Assembly: GCA_002104985.1 (NCBI GenBank)
Contig: MCGO01000045.1
Span: forward strand, 1-64,000
Length of the DNA stretch: 64,000 nt
Direction of reading: 5' to 3'
From: Rhizoclosmatium globosum
Taxonomy: Eukaryota; Chytridiomycota; Chytridiomycetes; Chytridiales; Chytriomycetaceae
Part shown: positions 11,750 to 22,007 of the stretch, in pieces
How positions within the stretch are numbered: the stretch's first letter is position 1
Layout: each line of letters begins with the position of its first letter
Made by a program: the position numbers and the translations under genes
The notes under the pieces: model-generated
What the model saw: the letters and a program-made list of their open reading frames with translations, nothing else
Databases searched by the model: none
What the model was told of the DNA's origin: nothing

Positions 11750-12245
11750 TTAGACGGTGGGATAGGGATTTTGAGATGTTGTTTTGAGGAGGTTCAAGTC
11801 TTCGACGATCGTGTCAACATCCTGCTGTCGCGTCAATGTGAATTGGGACAAGATCTTTCGTTGACTTTCTTCGAGCTGCTTCGTCTTGAGCTTCTCCTTA
11901 AATAGCTAACCAAAAGGAATCCATCAGAATACACTTCAATCACACAACAACTCATACGTCATACCTGTAACTCCAAATCCCGAACACTAGCCTTCAACCG
12001 ACTGGCCTCCCCCCAGCATCCTCCTTCACCTTCGCAAGACTCTCCCTTCCTTCCTGAACAGCTTTCGCAAGCGCCTTCGCAGCATCCACTCTAAAATCTT
12101 CAAACTGCTTCTCCTTCCTCCGCTGCGTCTCGCGAAACGTCGAAATCTCCTTTTCGAGCACCCCGATCATTTGAGACTGTTCTTGGACTTTCAGGTTGAG
12201 TAGATCGCAAATGTCCATGTGGACTTGGTTGTTTGGTTTGGACAT
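11750..12245 (-). CDS. Small coiled-coil protein, unknown function
   Basis: I do not recognise this gene. Two exons (12245 to about 11966, then about 11906 to 11750) give about 160 residues dominated by heptad-like helix (KVQEQSQMIGVLEKEI ... KQFEDFRVDAAKALAKAV, then KEKLKTKQLEESQRKIL). A run of G near 12015 lacks one base relative to the frame that continues to the splice donor. No signal peptide or TM segment is seen. Adapter or scaffold proteins of this size are common. The 280 bp before the tRNA hold nothing I can name. Confidence 0.55.
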
Positions 12246-12527
12246 TTTGTGGTGGGGGTTTTCAGACAATTCTTTGGTTCAATTTGAATTCTAACCGGAC
12301 TTAGGAAGCGTATTATGCAGATTGTACATTTCAAATTGTAAAAGATAGTTTCGGAATACGTTTCTGATTCCTCTTGATAGTGACACAAACATTATTTCAC
12401 ACACGTTCCTGTTGAAGGTATTTGTCAAATACACGGCAAATATTAATAACAATTAGTGCTAGTTATTATAACAATCATGAAGTCGTGTCACACTTCATTA
12501 TGGATAATGTTTGTCTGCAATCATAGC

Positions 12528-12599
12528 GGCCTTATGGTCTAGTAGTATGATTCTCGCTTTGGGTGCGAGAGGTCCGGGGTTCAATTCCCCGTGAGGCCC
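12528..12599 (+). tRNA. tRNA-Pro (anticodon TGG)
   Basis: A 72-nt cloverleaf. The acceptor GGCCTTA pairs with TGAGGCC (one G-U). The D-arm is GTCTAGTAGTATGAT, the anticodon stem CTCGC/GCGAG has loop TTTGGGT, and the T-arm CGGGG/CCCCG has loop TTCAATT. A TTTT terminator lies a few bases downstream. No intron. Confidence 0.95.
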
Positions 12600-12830
12600 G
12601 CTTTTAGTTTAATGAGACTGGGGTTGACAGGAGGCGTGATGGTGTTTGGTTGGTTGAGGTTGTTTTGGGATTTTGGTGATTCCATCCGTCATAATGTCCA
12701 ATCACACAGGTATCAATGCAATCTACGTGCTTTTGATACGATTACGAGTTACCTGAGTAAAGCCTTTGACTTGGGCACCGAGTATTCCAACATTCCAACA
12801 CCCCAACACCTGTAAAACTCTCAAAAGGGC

Positions 12831-12880
12831 TGCCTTCTACCAGATTTGAACTGGTGGCCTCCTGCTAGCTGTTCTTACGA
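12831..12880 (-). pseudogene. tRNA 3' half (T-arm, acceptor and Pol III terminator)
   Basis: On the minus strand a T-arm ACCAG-TTCAAAT-CTGGT is followed by the 3' acceptor strand AGAAGGC, discriminator A and, four bases on, TTTT. The B-box fits the Pol III consensus. No D-arm or 5' acceptor is found within 110 bases upstream. Its acceptor pairs exactly with the 5' half at 15709. Confidence 0.55.
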
Positions 12881-13369
12881 TACTTCAAATGATGCCGTCC
12901 ATGGAGGAAGGACAGGAACGTGAAAGTTCTCCAATACGTCAAAACCAACATTCAAAGGCTTGCTGGTAAGGCGGAAATCAGGCACAAAAAAATGAAAAAC
13001 GTAAAGGACTGGATCTTTTGTTCTCTCTTGCTGTGTGCGGAATTGTGAAGCTTCGAACTATATTTTGATCTCTACCCAGTATCAAAAACATGGTAATTGG
13101 TTTTCAACCAGGCGCTATTTCAGAGTAGTTCACATAAATAAAACAGTGAATGCACGCAGGAAATAGTGGATATTATTGGAAGGTGTTGTCTCACAAATTG
13201 AATTCCCAATACCCCCTTGTCATCCAAAAAAAATTCAACAAAGTACGGCAACGCATGACACAGAGCAACCACAAGCGGAGACGAGTGGCAGCCGTTGGCC
13301 ACGAGTGCAAAAGTAAGACAATCAAACGTGAAAGTGCAACAACCTTAACAACCACAGTGTAGCAATGTT

Positions 13370-14215
13370 AAACCGAAGTTCGGTCTTCAACCAATGCGCA
13401 GTCATCAACCAAAAAGCAGTGACAACAACAGTTTCGCGACATTAAACCAAAGCGTAGTGCCAACCAAAGCGCAGCGACGTTAAACCAAAGCGTAGCAACC
13501 AAAGTGTAGCAACCAAAGTGTAGCAACCAAAGTGTAGCAACCAAAGTGTAGCAACAACCAAAGCGCAGCGACGTTAAACCAAAGCGTAGCAACCAAAGTG
13601 TAGCAACCAAAGTGTAGTGACAACCAAAGCGTAGTACCAACCAAAGCGCAGCGACGTTAAACCAAAGCGTAGCAACCAAAGTGTAGTGACAACCAAAGCG
13701 TAGTACCAACCAAAGCGCAGCGACGTTAAACCAAAGCGTAGCAACCAAAGCGTAGCAACCAAAGCGTAGCAACCAAAGCGTAGCAACCAAAGTGTAGTGA
13801 CAACCAAAGCGTAGTACCAACCAAAGCGCAGCGACGTTAAACCAAAGCGTAGCAACCAAAGTGTAGCAACCAAAGTGTAGTGACAACCAAAGCGTAGTAC
13901 CAACCAAAGCGCAGCGACGTTAAACCAAAGCGTAGCAACCAAAGCGTAGCAACCAAAGCGTAGCAACCAAAGTGTAGTGACAACCAAAGCGTAACAACCA
14001 AAGCGTAGCAACCAAAGCGTAGCAACCAAAGTGTTGTGACAACCAAAGTGTAGCACCAACCAAAGTAGAGCGATGTTAACCCAAAGCGTAGCAACCAAAG
14101 TGCAGCGATGTTAAACAAAAGCGTAGTAGCAACCAAAGTGTAGCGTTAAACCAAAGTGCAACAACTAGAGTGCAGAAACCAACCAAAGGATAGCGACAAC
14201 CAAACAAGCCAAAGC
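13370..14215. repeat. Minisatellite of about 14 bp (AACCAAAGYGTAGC family)
   Basis: Roughly 850 bp consist of variants of caaccaaagcgtag. A longer-order pattern containing gcgcagcgacgttaaaccaaagcg recurs about six times at irregular 70-110 bp spacing. Long Leu/Val/Trp-rich frames on the minus strand are repeat by-products. Variants diverge toward the right end, suggesting the left and centre are younger. Confidence 0.93.
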
Positions 14216-14298
14216 CCCTTACTTACTACATACGGATCTGTTGCATTGAGTGAAATCAGAAAATACTGAGGTACAGTCAACAATAACCAACCTTTTAT

Positions 14299-14830
14299 AT
14301 GGAAAACAATAATGATAACTCAATCTTAGCATTATCCAATTCGTTGTACATTTTGGCTGTGGTTTCACTTGTAAATACTCGTTGTAGCATTTCTTTCTCT
14401 TTGTTTGAGTCGTTATCCAGCTTATGTTTGCTGTGGTCAAGTTCTAATTGCTTTTCGCAACACAGTATCTTTGTCCACGGGAGCTCCTATTACGACGGCA
14501 TCAACCTCAATTCCTTCAACGCAACGGCCAATATGATTTGACTCTCAACATCAGATTCATTCACCCCAACAGCCGATTCAATCCGATGAAGGACTTCAGA
14601 TTCCTTCAACGCGATGGCCGACGTTGCACCTCCGACTTCTTCATTGCAACGGCCGATTCAATCCGACTATGGATTTCAGATTCCTCGATTGAAGCATCAA
14701 TCTGGCGCTGTACCTCCGACTCTTTCAATGCGATAGCAGATTTGAATCGCGTTTCCACCGCAGGTATCTTCGCCAGAGAATTCGCGATGAAGAGTGTATG
14801 GGTAAGCTTGAGGTATGTGAATTGTCAATG
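14299..14830 (-). pseudogene. Remnant of a coiled-coil repeat protein
   Basis: The minus strand shows three related segments of the type SAIALKESEVxxRI(D/E), then a Lys/Glu-rich helix (ELDHSKHKLDNDSNKEKE) ending in a stop near 14300. At least three one-base breaks interrupt it, so only pieces are open. The repetition of a peptide on one strand argues it was coding. I see no known domain. It lies inside the block bounded by the tRNA halves. Confidence 0.4.
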
Positions 14831-15653
14831 GTGGTTGGATGGACGGGATAGCCGGGTTTAATCAGCAATGCGATGCAGGGTTATGATATGCATTTGATTG
14901 ATGTGCGTTTGGTTCATAGACTGATTGGTAGGCATAGTTTGGTGGATTCTAAGATTGGATTATACTGTTGAGCAGGTACGTGAGAGTGGATGGGAGACCC
15001 GCTTGGCAAACGCCATGTCTATGAAACATTCATTAAGTTGTCTTTCATCCAAGCAAGTAGGGTTTGTACTCAATGACGTTGAAAGGATAGAGACAGTCAG
15101 GGAGGCCTCCCTCTATTTGAAAGGACGCCTAACCTATACGCTGTCCTCGAACTGAATCATAACAAAGTTCCGCTCAGAGTTGTTAGCCGTTTTTCAACCA
15201 GCAGTAAGGACTGATCGACTTGATGTCGACTTGAAGCTATCGCCAACCAATGCGACGATGTCGCGCTGATAAGTACTATAAGAACAAAGTCGATATTATG
15301 TTTGTTGTTGCATACACATACCGCATTTAGGTACTTCGTTTGGATGGACGGTTCTATCGCAATCAAACAAACTTCTTTGTGTGTTTCAACTCAAATCCGA
15401 CTTCAGCCACCTCCAATCTGAATCCAATCTGTGCGCAAACGATGACGTGTTCTGGACACGAAGTCAGTTGATCAGCAGCTGGCCACCTTCAACGCCGCGT
15501 CAACAGGAACACAAACAACGCCGAGTATATCGAAAATATTCGCTCTTATGTCACCAAAACAACAATCGTCAATTCTTCTTCGTGGGTGCACGCTTTTGAT
15601 GAGGCATGGTGTTAGAATTGTTAAATGAACAAATGTTCAAAGAGAGAACTACA

Positions 15654-15709
15654 GCCTCCAATAACTACTTCCTCGACTATCGCGATCTAACCAACTGAGC
15701 TAAGAAGGC
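15654..15709 (-). pseudogene. tRNA 5' half (acceptor and D-arm)
   Basis: On the minus strand GCCTTCT-TA-GCTC-AGTTGGTTA-GATC reproduces a 5' acceptor strand, A-box and D-arm. The anticodon arm that should follow does not fold cleanly, and no T-arm or 3' acceptor follows. The acceptor is the exact complement of the AGAAGGC in the 3' half near 12832. A GGAGGC hexamer occurs at the edge of both halves. Confidence 0.55.
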
Positions 15710-15983
15710 AGGTGATAGTTTAGAGTCGTAAGGTTTTAAGAAATTTTAACCAATTGAATAGTATCAACAGCACCTCAGACAATATCTACCGTATCGTTAT
15801 CTGTATAATAGCATCACGTTTTACGTTATTTTCTCTGTGGAAGATTGTTGATCGCATAGCCACGAACTATCGAGACTTGAAACCAAACACCCAAAACGCA
15901 CGGAATACGGCCAGCCAAAGCGAGTTTAAGTAGGTCTTAGGTATATTATAGAAAGATAGTATGTTTATTGACGCATTTGGGGG

Positions 15984-17981
15984 CTATAACTCATCATGGT
16001 CGTCTGGTTCGGCATTATGGTGCTTGAAAAGTATTTGCTGTACCACATCCTCCAACTCAATTATTCGTTCCACCACATCATCTTTTGTCAACACCACATT
16101 CGATTTCAACCAAACACCAGCATTCTTAGTTTCCCTAATAATCATGTTTTTTTCCTCTCCACTCAACTTTGATTGTGACGATACTTGTGCTTCCAGCAAA
16201 GAGAGATAATTCTCAAACTCGTTTCTGGCCTCGACATTCTCAAACGCAGCTTGATCATCTAAAGCCATTTGTTCAGCTTCAAGAACCATTCGCTCAACTT
16301 CACTTTCAGTTAACCGAACGTTCGCGTTGGAAATCGTAATATGCTCCTTTTTTCCAGTCCCTTTGTCCTCCGCGGATACAGTAAGAATACTATTGGCGTC
16401 AATCGCAAAAGTAACCTCAATTTGCGGAGTTCCACGCTTTGCAGGAGCGATTCCATCCAAATCGAAACTACCCAAAAGGTTATTGTCACGCGTCAAAGCT
16501 CGTTCTCCTTCAAACACTTGAATTCGAACCGTTGGCTGGTTATCAGCGTTTGTTGAAAAGATTTGAGACTTGGAAGTTGGAATCTGAGTGTTCCGTTTGA
16601 TAAGTTTGGTCATAATTCCACCTGTGGTTTCAATTCCAAGTGTCAATGGATTCACATCCAAGATCAAGACTTCAGGTCCATTCGGTTCTCCAGACAAGAC
16701 TCCGCCTTGAATAGCGGCACCATAAGCAACCGCCTCATCTGGATTGATGCCCTTTGACGCTTTCTTTCCTCCAAAGAATTCTTCCAACAATTCAACAACC
16801 TTTGGGATACGAGTTGATCCACCCACAAGAACGATATCATCAACTTGATGTTTCTCAAGACCAGCGTCTTTCAAAACTTGTTTCACAGGTCCCAATGTCT
16901 GTTTGAACAAATCCAAATTCAGTCCCTCAAACTTACTACGTGTCAAGGTTTCACTGAAATCAAGTCCGTTACAGAAAGAATCGATTTCAATCTTGACAGA
17001 AAACTGAGATGACAATGCACGTTTCGCCTTTTCGGCTTCACCCTTGAGTTTCGACATTGCCTTATGATCCGATTTACATTGACGAGAACCAGGGTTCCGC
17101 GCGACGAATGATTGAAACAGATTATCAATGACGCGGTTATCAAAGTCTTCTCCTCCAAGATGCGTGTTTCCTGCAGTCGCAAGAACTTCAAAACTCCATG
17201 ATCTACAGTCAATAGGGAAACATCAAACGTTCCACCGCCGAGATCATACACCAGGATATTCTTTTCTCCGTCGCTCTTGTCAAGTCCATAAGCGATTGCC
17301 GCTGCCGTGGGTTCATTGATGATTCGAATAATATCCAATCCTGCAATCACACCCGCATCTTTCGTCGCTTGTCGCTGAGCGTCATTGAAGTAAGCTGGAA
17401 CAGTCACCACTGCTTTCGTAACACTCTGCCCTAGATAATTTTCCCCGATTTCCTTCATTTTCCCCAGAATCATGGCTGAAACTTCTTCTGGTGTGAACCG
17501 CTTTGTGTCTCCCTTTACATCAACTTGCACAACCGGTTTCCCCTTTCCATCATCCAAAACCTTGAACGGAAAGTGTTTTAAGTCAGATTGAACGTCCTTA
17601 TCCATGAATGAACGTCCCATAAGTCGCTTCGCGTCAAAGATTGTGTTGGTTGGGTTGAGCGAGGCTTGGTTTTTTGCGGAATCTCCAATCATCCGATGAC
17701 CGTCTTGAGAAAACGCGACGTATGAGGGTGTGATTCGGTTTCCTTGTTCGTTGGCGATGATTTCGACTTTGCCGTTCTTGTACACGCCGACACAACTGGA
17801 AATTATGAAGGTCAGAAACTGTGATCCATTAACTTAAAATTTACCTATAGGTTGTTCCCAAGTCGATTCCGATAACAGGGTCAGAGTTACTTTCTTTTGA
17901 TGATTCATGATGAGGACAGGCGTGGACGAAACAGGTAGCTAAAGCCAGTAGCAGTATAAGCAGGATGCTTCTATGTTTCAT
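15984..17981 (-). CDS. KAR2: ER-luminal Hsp70 chaperone BiP/Kar2
   Basis: ATP-dependent chaperone of the ER lumen, used in translocation, folding and the unfolded protein response. Exon 1 (17981-17845) encodes a signal peptide ([21 protein letters not shown]) and [13 protein letters not shown] 49-bp intron (17844-17796) follows, and exon 2 runs to the stop. Landmarks are the ATPase motifs [26 protein letters not shown] and [14 protein letters not shown], the substrate-binding domain, and a C-terminal HDEL retention signal. One break at about 17190 corresponds to one missing T in a T-run within the [12 protein letters not shown] motif. Both sides are otherwise perfect, so it is probably a sequence error. 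Length after correction, about 650 residues, is normal. Confidence 0.95.
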
Positions 17982-18040
17982 TTTTAAGTTTTTTATGGGA
18001 TTCATTGAAAGCTTCGTCTTTGATTTTTATGAGACTTGTG

Positions 18041-18052
18041 TTCCACGTGGAA
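18041..18052 (-). promoter_or_regulatory. Candidate UPR / heat-shock elements of the BiP promoter
   Basis: TTCCACGTGGAA, 60 bp upstream of the BiP start, holds the palindromic CCACGTGG core that resembles bZIP (Hac1/XBP1/ATF6) binding sites. A heat-shock-like TTCTAGAA palindrome follows at 18108-18115. Both fit the known stress control of BiP genes. Assignment is by motif only. Confidence 0.4.
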
Positions 18053-18187
18053 GTTTGAGACTTTCTGACTCCCCGTACTCTTCCACATAGTTAAACATCA
18101 TCAAAACTTCTAGAACTTTACGCCTTCCAGCGTTATCTTTAATTTTGGCGGAAACTAGAGAAAAATTAATCAAATAAGTTGGTTGCC

Positions 18188-19279
18188 TCACAAAAGCCCC
18201 ACAACATCCACCTTCTGCTTATTAATAGTAAACGCTGGTGCGACCCAAGTTCCACAAGGACACGCGATCCCAGACCAACTGAAAGCTCCCAACTTTGCAC
18301 CACACTTTTCATTCGGACATACAATCTTCCCCTCCAAGTACCCATCCCCAACTTCTGTCATCCACTCCATCGGTTCTGTGCAGTATGACGAGCACTTGCT
18401 TCCAACTGCCGTGTTTACAGTCTGAGAGATCATTTGAATCGCGTTGTCACGTTTTCGGTATTGGAAGACGGACTGGCCTGCACCGATTTCGTGTGGGATG
18501 ATGGAATCTTGCGCGAGGAGTTGGCGGCGACACATTTTGCAGCGGAGGTAGCGGGTTTTTTGCGGGAGGGCTTGTTTTGATGGGTCGGCAGTCATTTTGA
18601 GTTTTGTCAATGTTCCGAGTTCTGTGATGATTCAAAAGGTTAAAGATAATTCACTTTGGATTGGAATGTCGATTTAGTTTCCTTACGTTGTTGTTCATAA
18701 GCGGCTTGGGAGAGGAGGAATCGTCGATAGTCGGCACTGTCTTGGTTGACTTTATTACCCATTTTCTGGTAGATATCAAGTTGAGTAAGGAATCCTTCGT
18801 TCGGGCTGTCATTATCATGAAACGAGTCAGTTTCGGAACGTTTGAGTTTCACTGAACTCACCCAACAATGTCCCTTGCTGCACGAATCAAATCAACAGCA
18901 TCTGGAGCTGTAAGTCCTTTACTCTTCATCAAATAAGCAGCCACAAATGTTGGAGACCTTGAAACTCCAGCCATACAATGAACAAGAACTTTCTCATTGG
19001 CAGCTACAGTTTCTGTAATAAACGCCACAGCATCGTCAAAGTGATCTAAAGCATTCTCATTTGCATCGTCTTCGATGGGAATCAGGTGGTATTTGATTCC
19101 CTTGTCGGCAAACTGAGCTGTGAAGCCATGGCCAATTGAAACAATTGATTTGATCGACTGGGTCTCGAGGAGTCCAAAGTCTTCAGCTTCGTGACAGCTT
19201 ATGCAGATGGTCAGATATTGGGATGGTAAGTGCCTGAGTTGTACCTGGAGAGGTAAATGCCGTCAGCGATCAAGTCCAT
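18188..19279 (-). CDS. YVH1: Dual-specificity phosphatase YVH1/DUSP12
   Basis: YVH1 combines an N-terminal DSP domain with a C-terminal zinc-binding domain and helps release Mrt4 during 60S maturation. Four exons fit: 19279-19248, 19197-18862, 18805-18687 and 18621-18188. The catalytic loop HCMAGVSRSP (HCX5R) is intact in exon 2. The C-terminal domain has CxxC...C and CPNEKCGAKLGAFSWSGIACPCG, ending in the family's PAFTINKQKVD block. Length is about 305 residues. I see no break. Confidence 0.93.
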
Positions 19280-19367
19280 TTCCTGCGAGGAGTTTCAAGT
19301 TGAAGAAAAAGAAAGAAAGGGTTAATATAACATAAGTCTATTTCATATTTATCAAGGTTTATTGTTC

Positions 19368-20348
19368 CTAGAATCCCCAATCTTCTTCTTCCCCTTCAAA
19401 AGCAAACACAGAGGATGCAACTCGTGCATTCGACCCAATCCCTGACCGATTCAAGTCAATTGATGCGTTTCCAAGGATTCCACTTCCCCCTAAATAGTCT
19501 ACAGTCGGTGCGGCATTACTGAAATCAATAGCCGCTGGAGTATTCCTCCCCAACAACTGCTGTCGATTTTTGTTCATCACAGGACACCAGCCGGAATAAC
19601 TGAATAGCGTTACGAGCAATCAAGAGAACGGCATCGAGCTCTGTTTCCCAGTTTGCGCTGTCAATCTGACATTCTCCGAACAGAAGCCAGAAAAGTGTTA
19701 AATGCACAGAAACACGAGAGCAATATCAATCACGTTCCAGATAGATTTCCAAAAGTTCTGTAGTGTGAGACTGTGAGGTGAGGTTTGCAGTTAATCTGGG
19801 TTCCAAACGAGTACCTTCCCCATCGCATTCACACGGATCAAGACTTCCACAATCATGATGATATTTACTAGGGCATCGAGCCAGTAATATATCCCGGATG
19901 GGCTGTAATGCCGAAAGGTTAGTTCCACGTTTGATCGGGCAACTCAAGTTCCACGCCCCAGCCCAGAGTTAAAAAGAAGCATACCATTGTTGAATAAATG
20001 ACTGGTAAGTAAGGTCAGTTAACGCGAAACAGCCCATGGCCCAATTCAGCAACTCACCAGAACAAGGCAAAACAGCGACAGGATCATCATGGCCAAATAG
20101 AGCCATTTATAGAACTTTGAATGCAGAAGGCGATTTGATAATGAGGTCAACAGTTCCGCCTGGGTCATGCCCGTAACCCGAGCCCTTCCACTGGCACTGA
20201 ATGTATCTGATGAGGACGGCGGCAGAAGCCCTGATTGCTCGCTGCCAACACTGATACTGATTGCTGAACCATCCTCGGGAATGTCGGGCTGAGAACTGTT
20301 GGATTGCATTTTGCGAAATGATGGTGTTGTCAATCCTGTCAAGTTCAT
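19368..20348 (-). CDS. Four-TM voltage-sensor-domain-like protein
   Basis: After a Ser-rich cytosolic N-terminus come four predicted TM segments. S1 is KWLYLAMMILSLFCLVL. S2 is YYWLDALVNIIMIVEVLIR. S3 is FWKSIWNVIDIALVFLC, the WNxxD signature of voltage sensors. S4 is VLLIARNAIQLFRL, with spaced Arg. The tail of about 80 residues is soluble and ends EGEEEDWGF. There is no pore module, so it resembles Hv1-like or TMEM266-like stand-alone sensors or a fungal ion-transport-domain family; function unknown. Several short introns are used (for example 19940-19904 and 19829-19774). Two one-base breaks, about 19690 and 19590, look like sequence errors. Confidence 0.65.
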
Positions 20349-20391
20349 TGCTCTTTTCCAAATCAATACATGAATTATTATTCGGCTAAAC

Positions 20392-21732
20392 TCAATTCTG
20401 GTTCAATCGTTCAAAGAACCGCTTTCCAAGCTCATATGATGAAATCATGATGGCACAAGCCGGCGCAACACGTGCAATTCGCGGTGAAAGGCCAACATAC
20501 AATCCCTTAACTCCATCTTTTGCAACAATCGACTGCATAACTCCCACCATATTCATTCGTTTCCGTGTACATCCAGGCTCATCATGATGACAACCTGCTG
20601 CAAGTCTTTGCAACATCAAAAGGATTTGTGCAAATAGCTGCAAAAGTTCCAGCAGTGGCTCCCGTCACAAACGACGTCCAAAACTCTCCCAAATCCTCCG
20701 AATATCCACTCCTCGTTATCGACTTCCTGATACCTTCATATGAGACCCAATAGATTGCAGAAAACGGAACATCACGCCACAATGTCGGAGCCAACCCACG
20801 CCACATTGCACCATACCCAGTGGTGCAATCATTCCGCGCAACTCCCCAATAACAGTTCTTAACGATCCCTCCGCTCCAGCACCAGCCTGCATTCTCGTAC
20901 GAACAAGCTCCAAAGGCGAAACGACAGTCGTCGCCAACGTCCTCGCCGCGGATCCAGCCAACATGGGCGTATATATTGAATCCTCTCCAAACCGCGGCGC
21001 GATAGATTTACGCATTTCCTCATACCCAAAGTAATAAAGAACTGTGGATGGAGCCTGCATCACCCTGATAATACAAAACAGTCAGCCACAACCTCTGCAA
21101 AAACCAAATAATACAACTTACAATGCAGGCGTCAAACCTCGCCACAAAGCCGAACACCTTCATAATGCAGAATCCTCACAAACCCATCCTAAACCCAACA
21201 CGTTAGCCACACACTCTCCTGCAAGGAATAAACTAAAACTCACCCAAGTACTAGCAAAAGGCCGCAAAGCAGACGTAGCTTCCAACCCCATAGCCCCAGC
21301 CCCATTCCCACGACTCTTCTTGATCACGTTTTCATGTATGCACTGAAAGACGTCCGTCTCTGAATCTGATGGTCAAACAACAACGAATCTGGTTTCGACG
21401 TTGCACTGATTTCTGATTGCATGCGGGTTTTGATTACGTCGAATGGAGTTACTGTTGTTGAGATACGATTATGTAAATGAGATGAGTATGCCTGGATAGG
21501 GGCGTACCGATGAGGGCTACGAGGGTAGCTCCTACTGCGCTGAAGTCAGTCGTTGGAGAGAGGATGGTGCATACGGGCTTGTAGTTGTGGGTTTTATGTC
21601 TGAAGTGAGTGTTTGGGCAGGGGTGACTGGATGGCCTAAGATACTCCCATTGTCAGAAACAATCTGTAAAGATATGATGTAAACTAGTACCTCGTGAGCT
21701 CCTGATGCACTGAGGTTAGAGACTGCTGCCAT
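20392..21732 (-). CDS. MTM1: Mitochondrial carrier, SLC25A39/40 (Mtm1) type
   Basis: Inner-membrane carrier; family members import glutathione and affect manganese and Fe-S metabolism. The three carrier signatures appear in order: [11 protein letters not shown] (about 21430), [11 protein letters not shown] (about 20910) and NPFDVAKT (about 20620). [17 protein letters not shown] and a [25 protein letters not shown] end are typical of this subfamily. At least four introns are present. Single-base breaks occur at about 21150, 20820 and 20610, the second being one missing G. The start at 21732 ([11 protein letters not shown]) is chosen because splicing joins it to the rest. Confidence 0.85.
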
Positions 21733-22007
21733 CGATTTGAAATCTGCACGGGATGATTCGATTCGATGAACTTCTTTCCGAAGGTTGAGCCAAGCAAAAA
21801 ACAAACAAACCCACGTTTCCAAAATCATATCAGATGAACTTGATGAGTTAAACTCCTAGCAAAATCTGAAATGACATGAATTGCAAAAGCCACAATCATC
21901 ACGCTTTACTTATTCACACCATGACAAAACCCACGAATAGGTACAGAAGCAATTTAATGGTGAACAAGGTCACCGAAACGATAAATGAAGAGAAAGAAGC
22001 GTGCTGT

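Noticed and set aside
13370..14215. Long Leu/Trp-rich minus-strand reading frames
   Set aside because: They are translations of the 14-bp minisatellite, and several frames are open at once for the same reason.
17180..17200. Programmed frameshift in BiP
   Set aside because: There is no slippery heptamer or stem structure, and no known BiP uses one. A missing T in a T-run is simpler.
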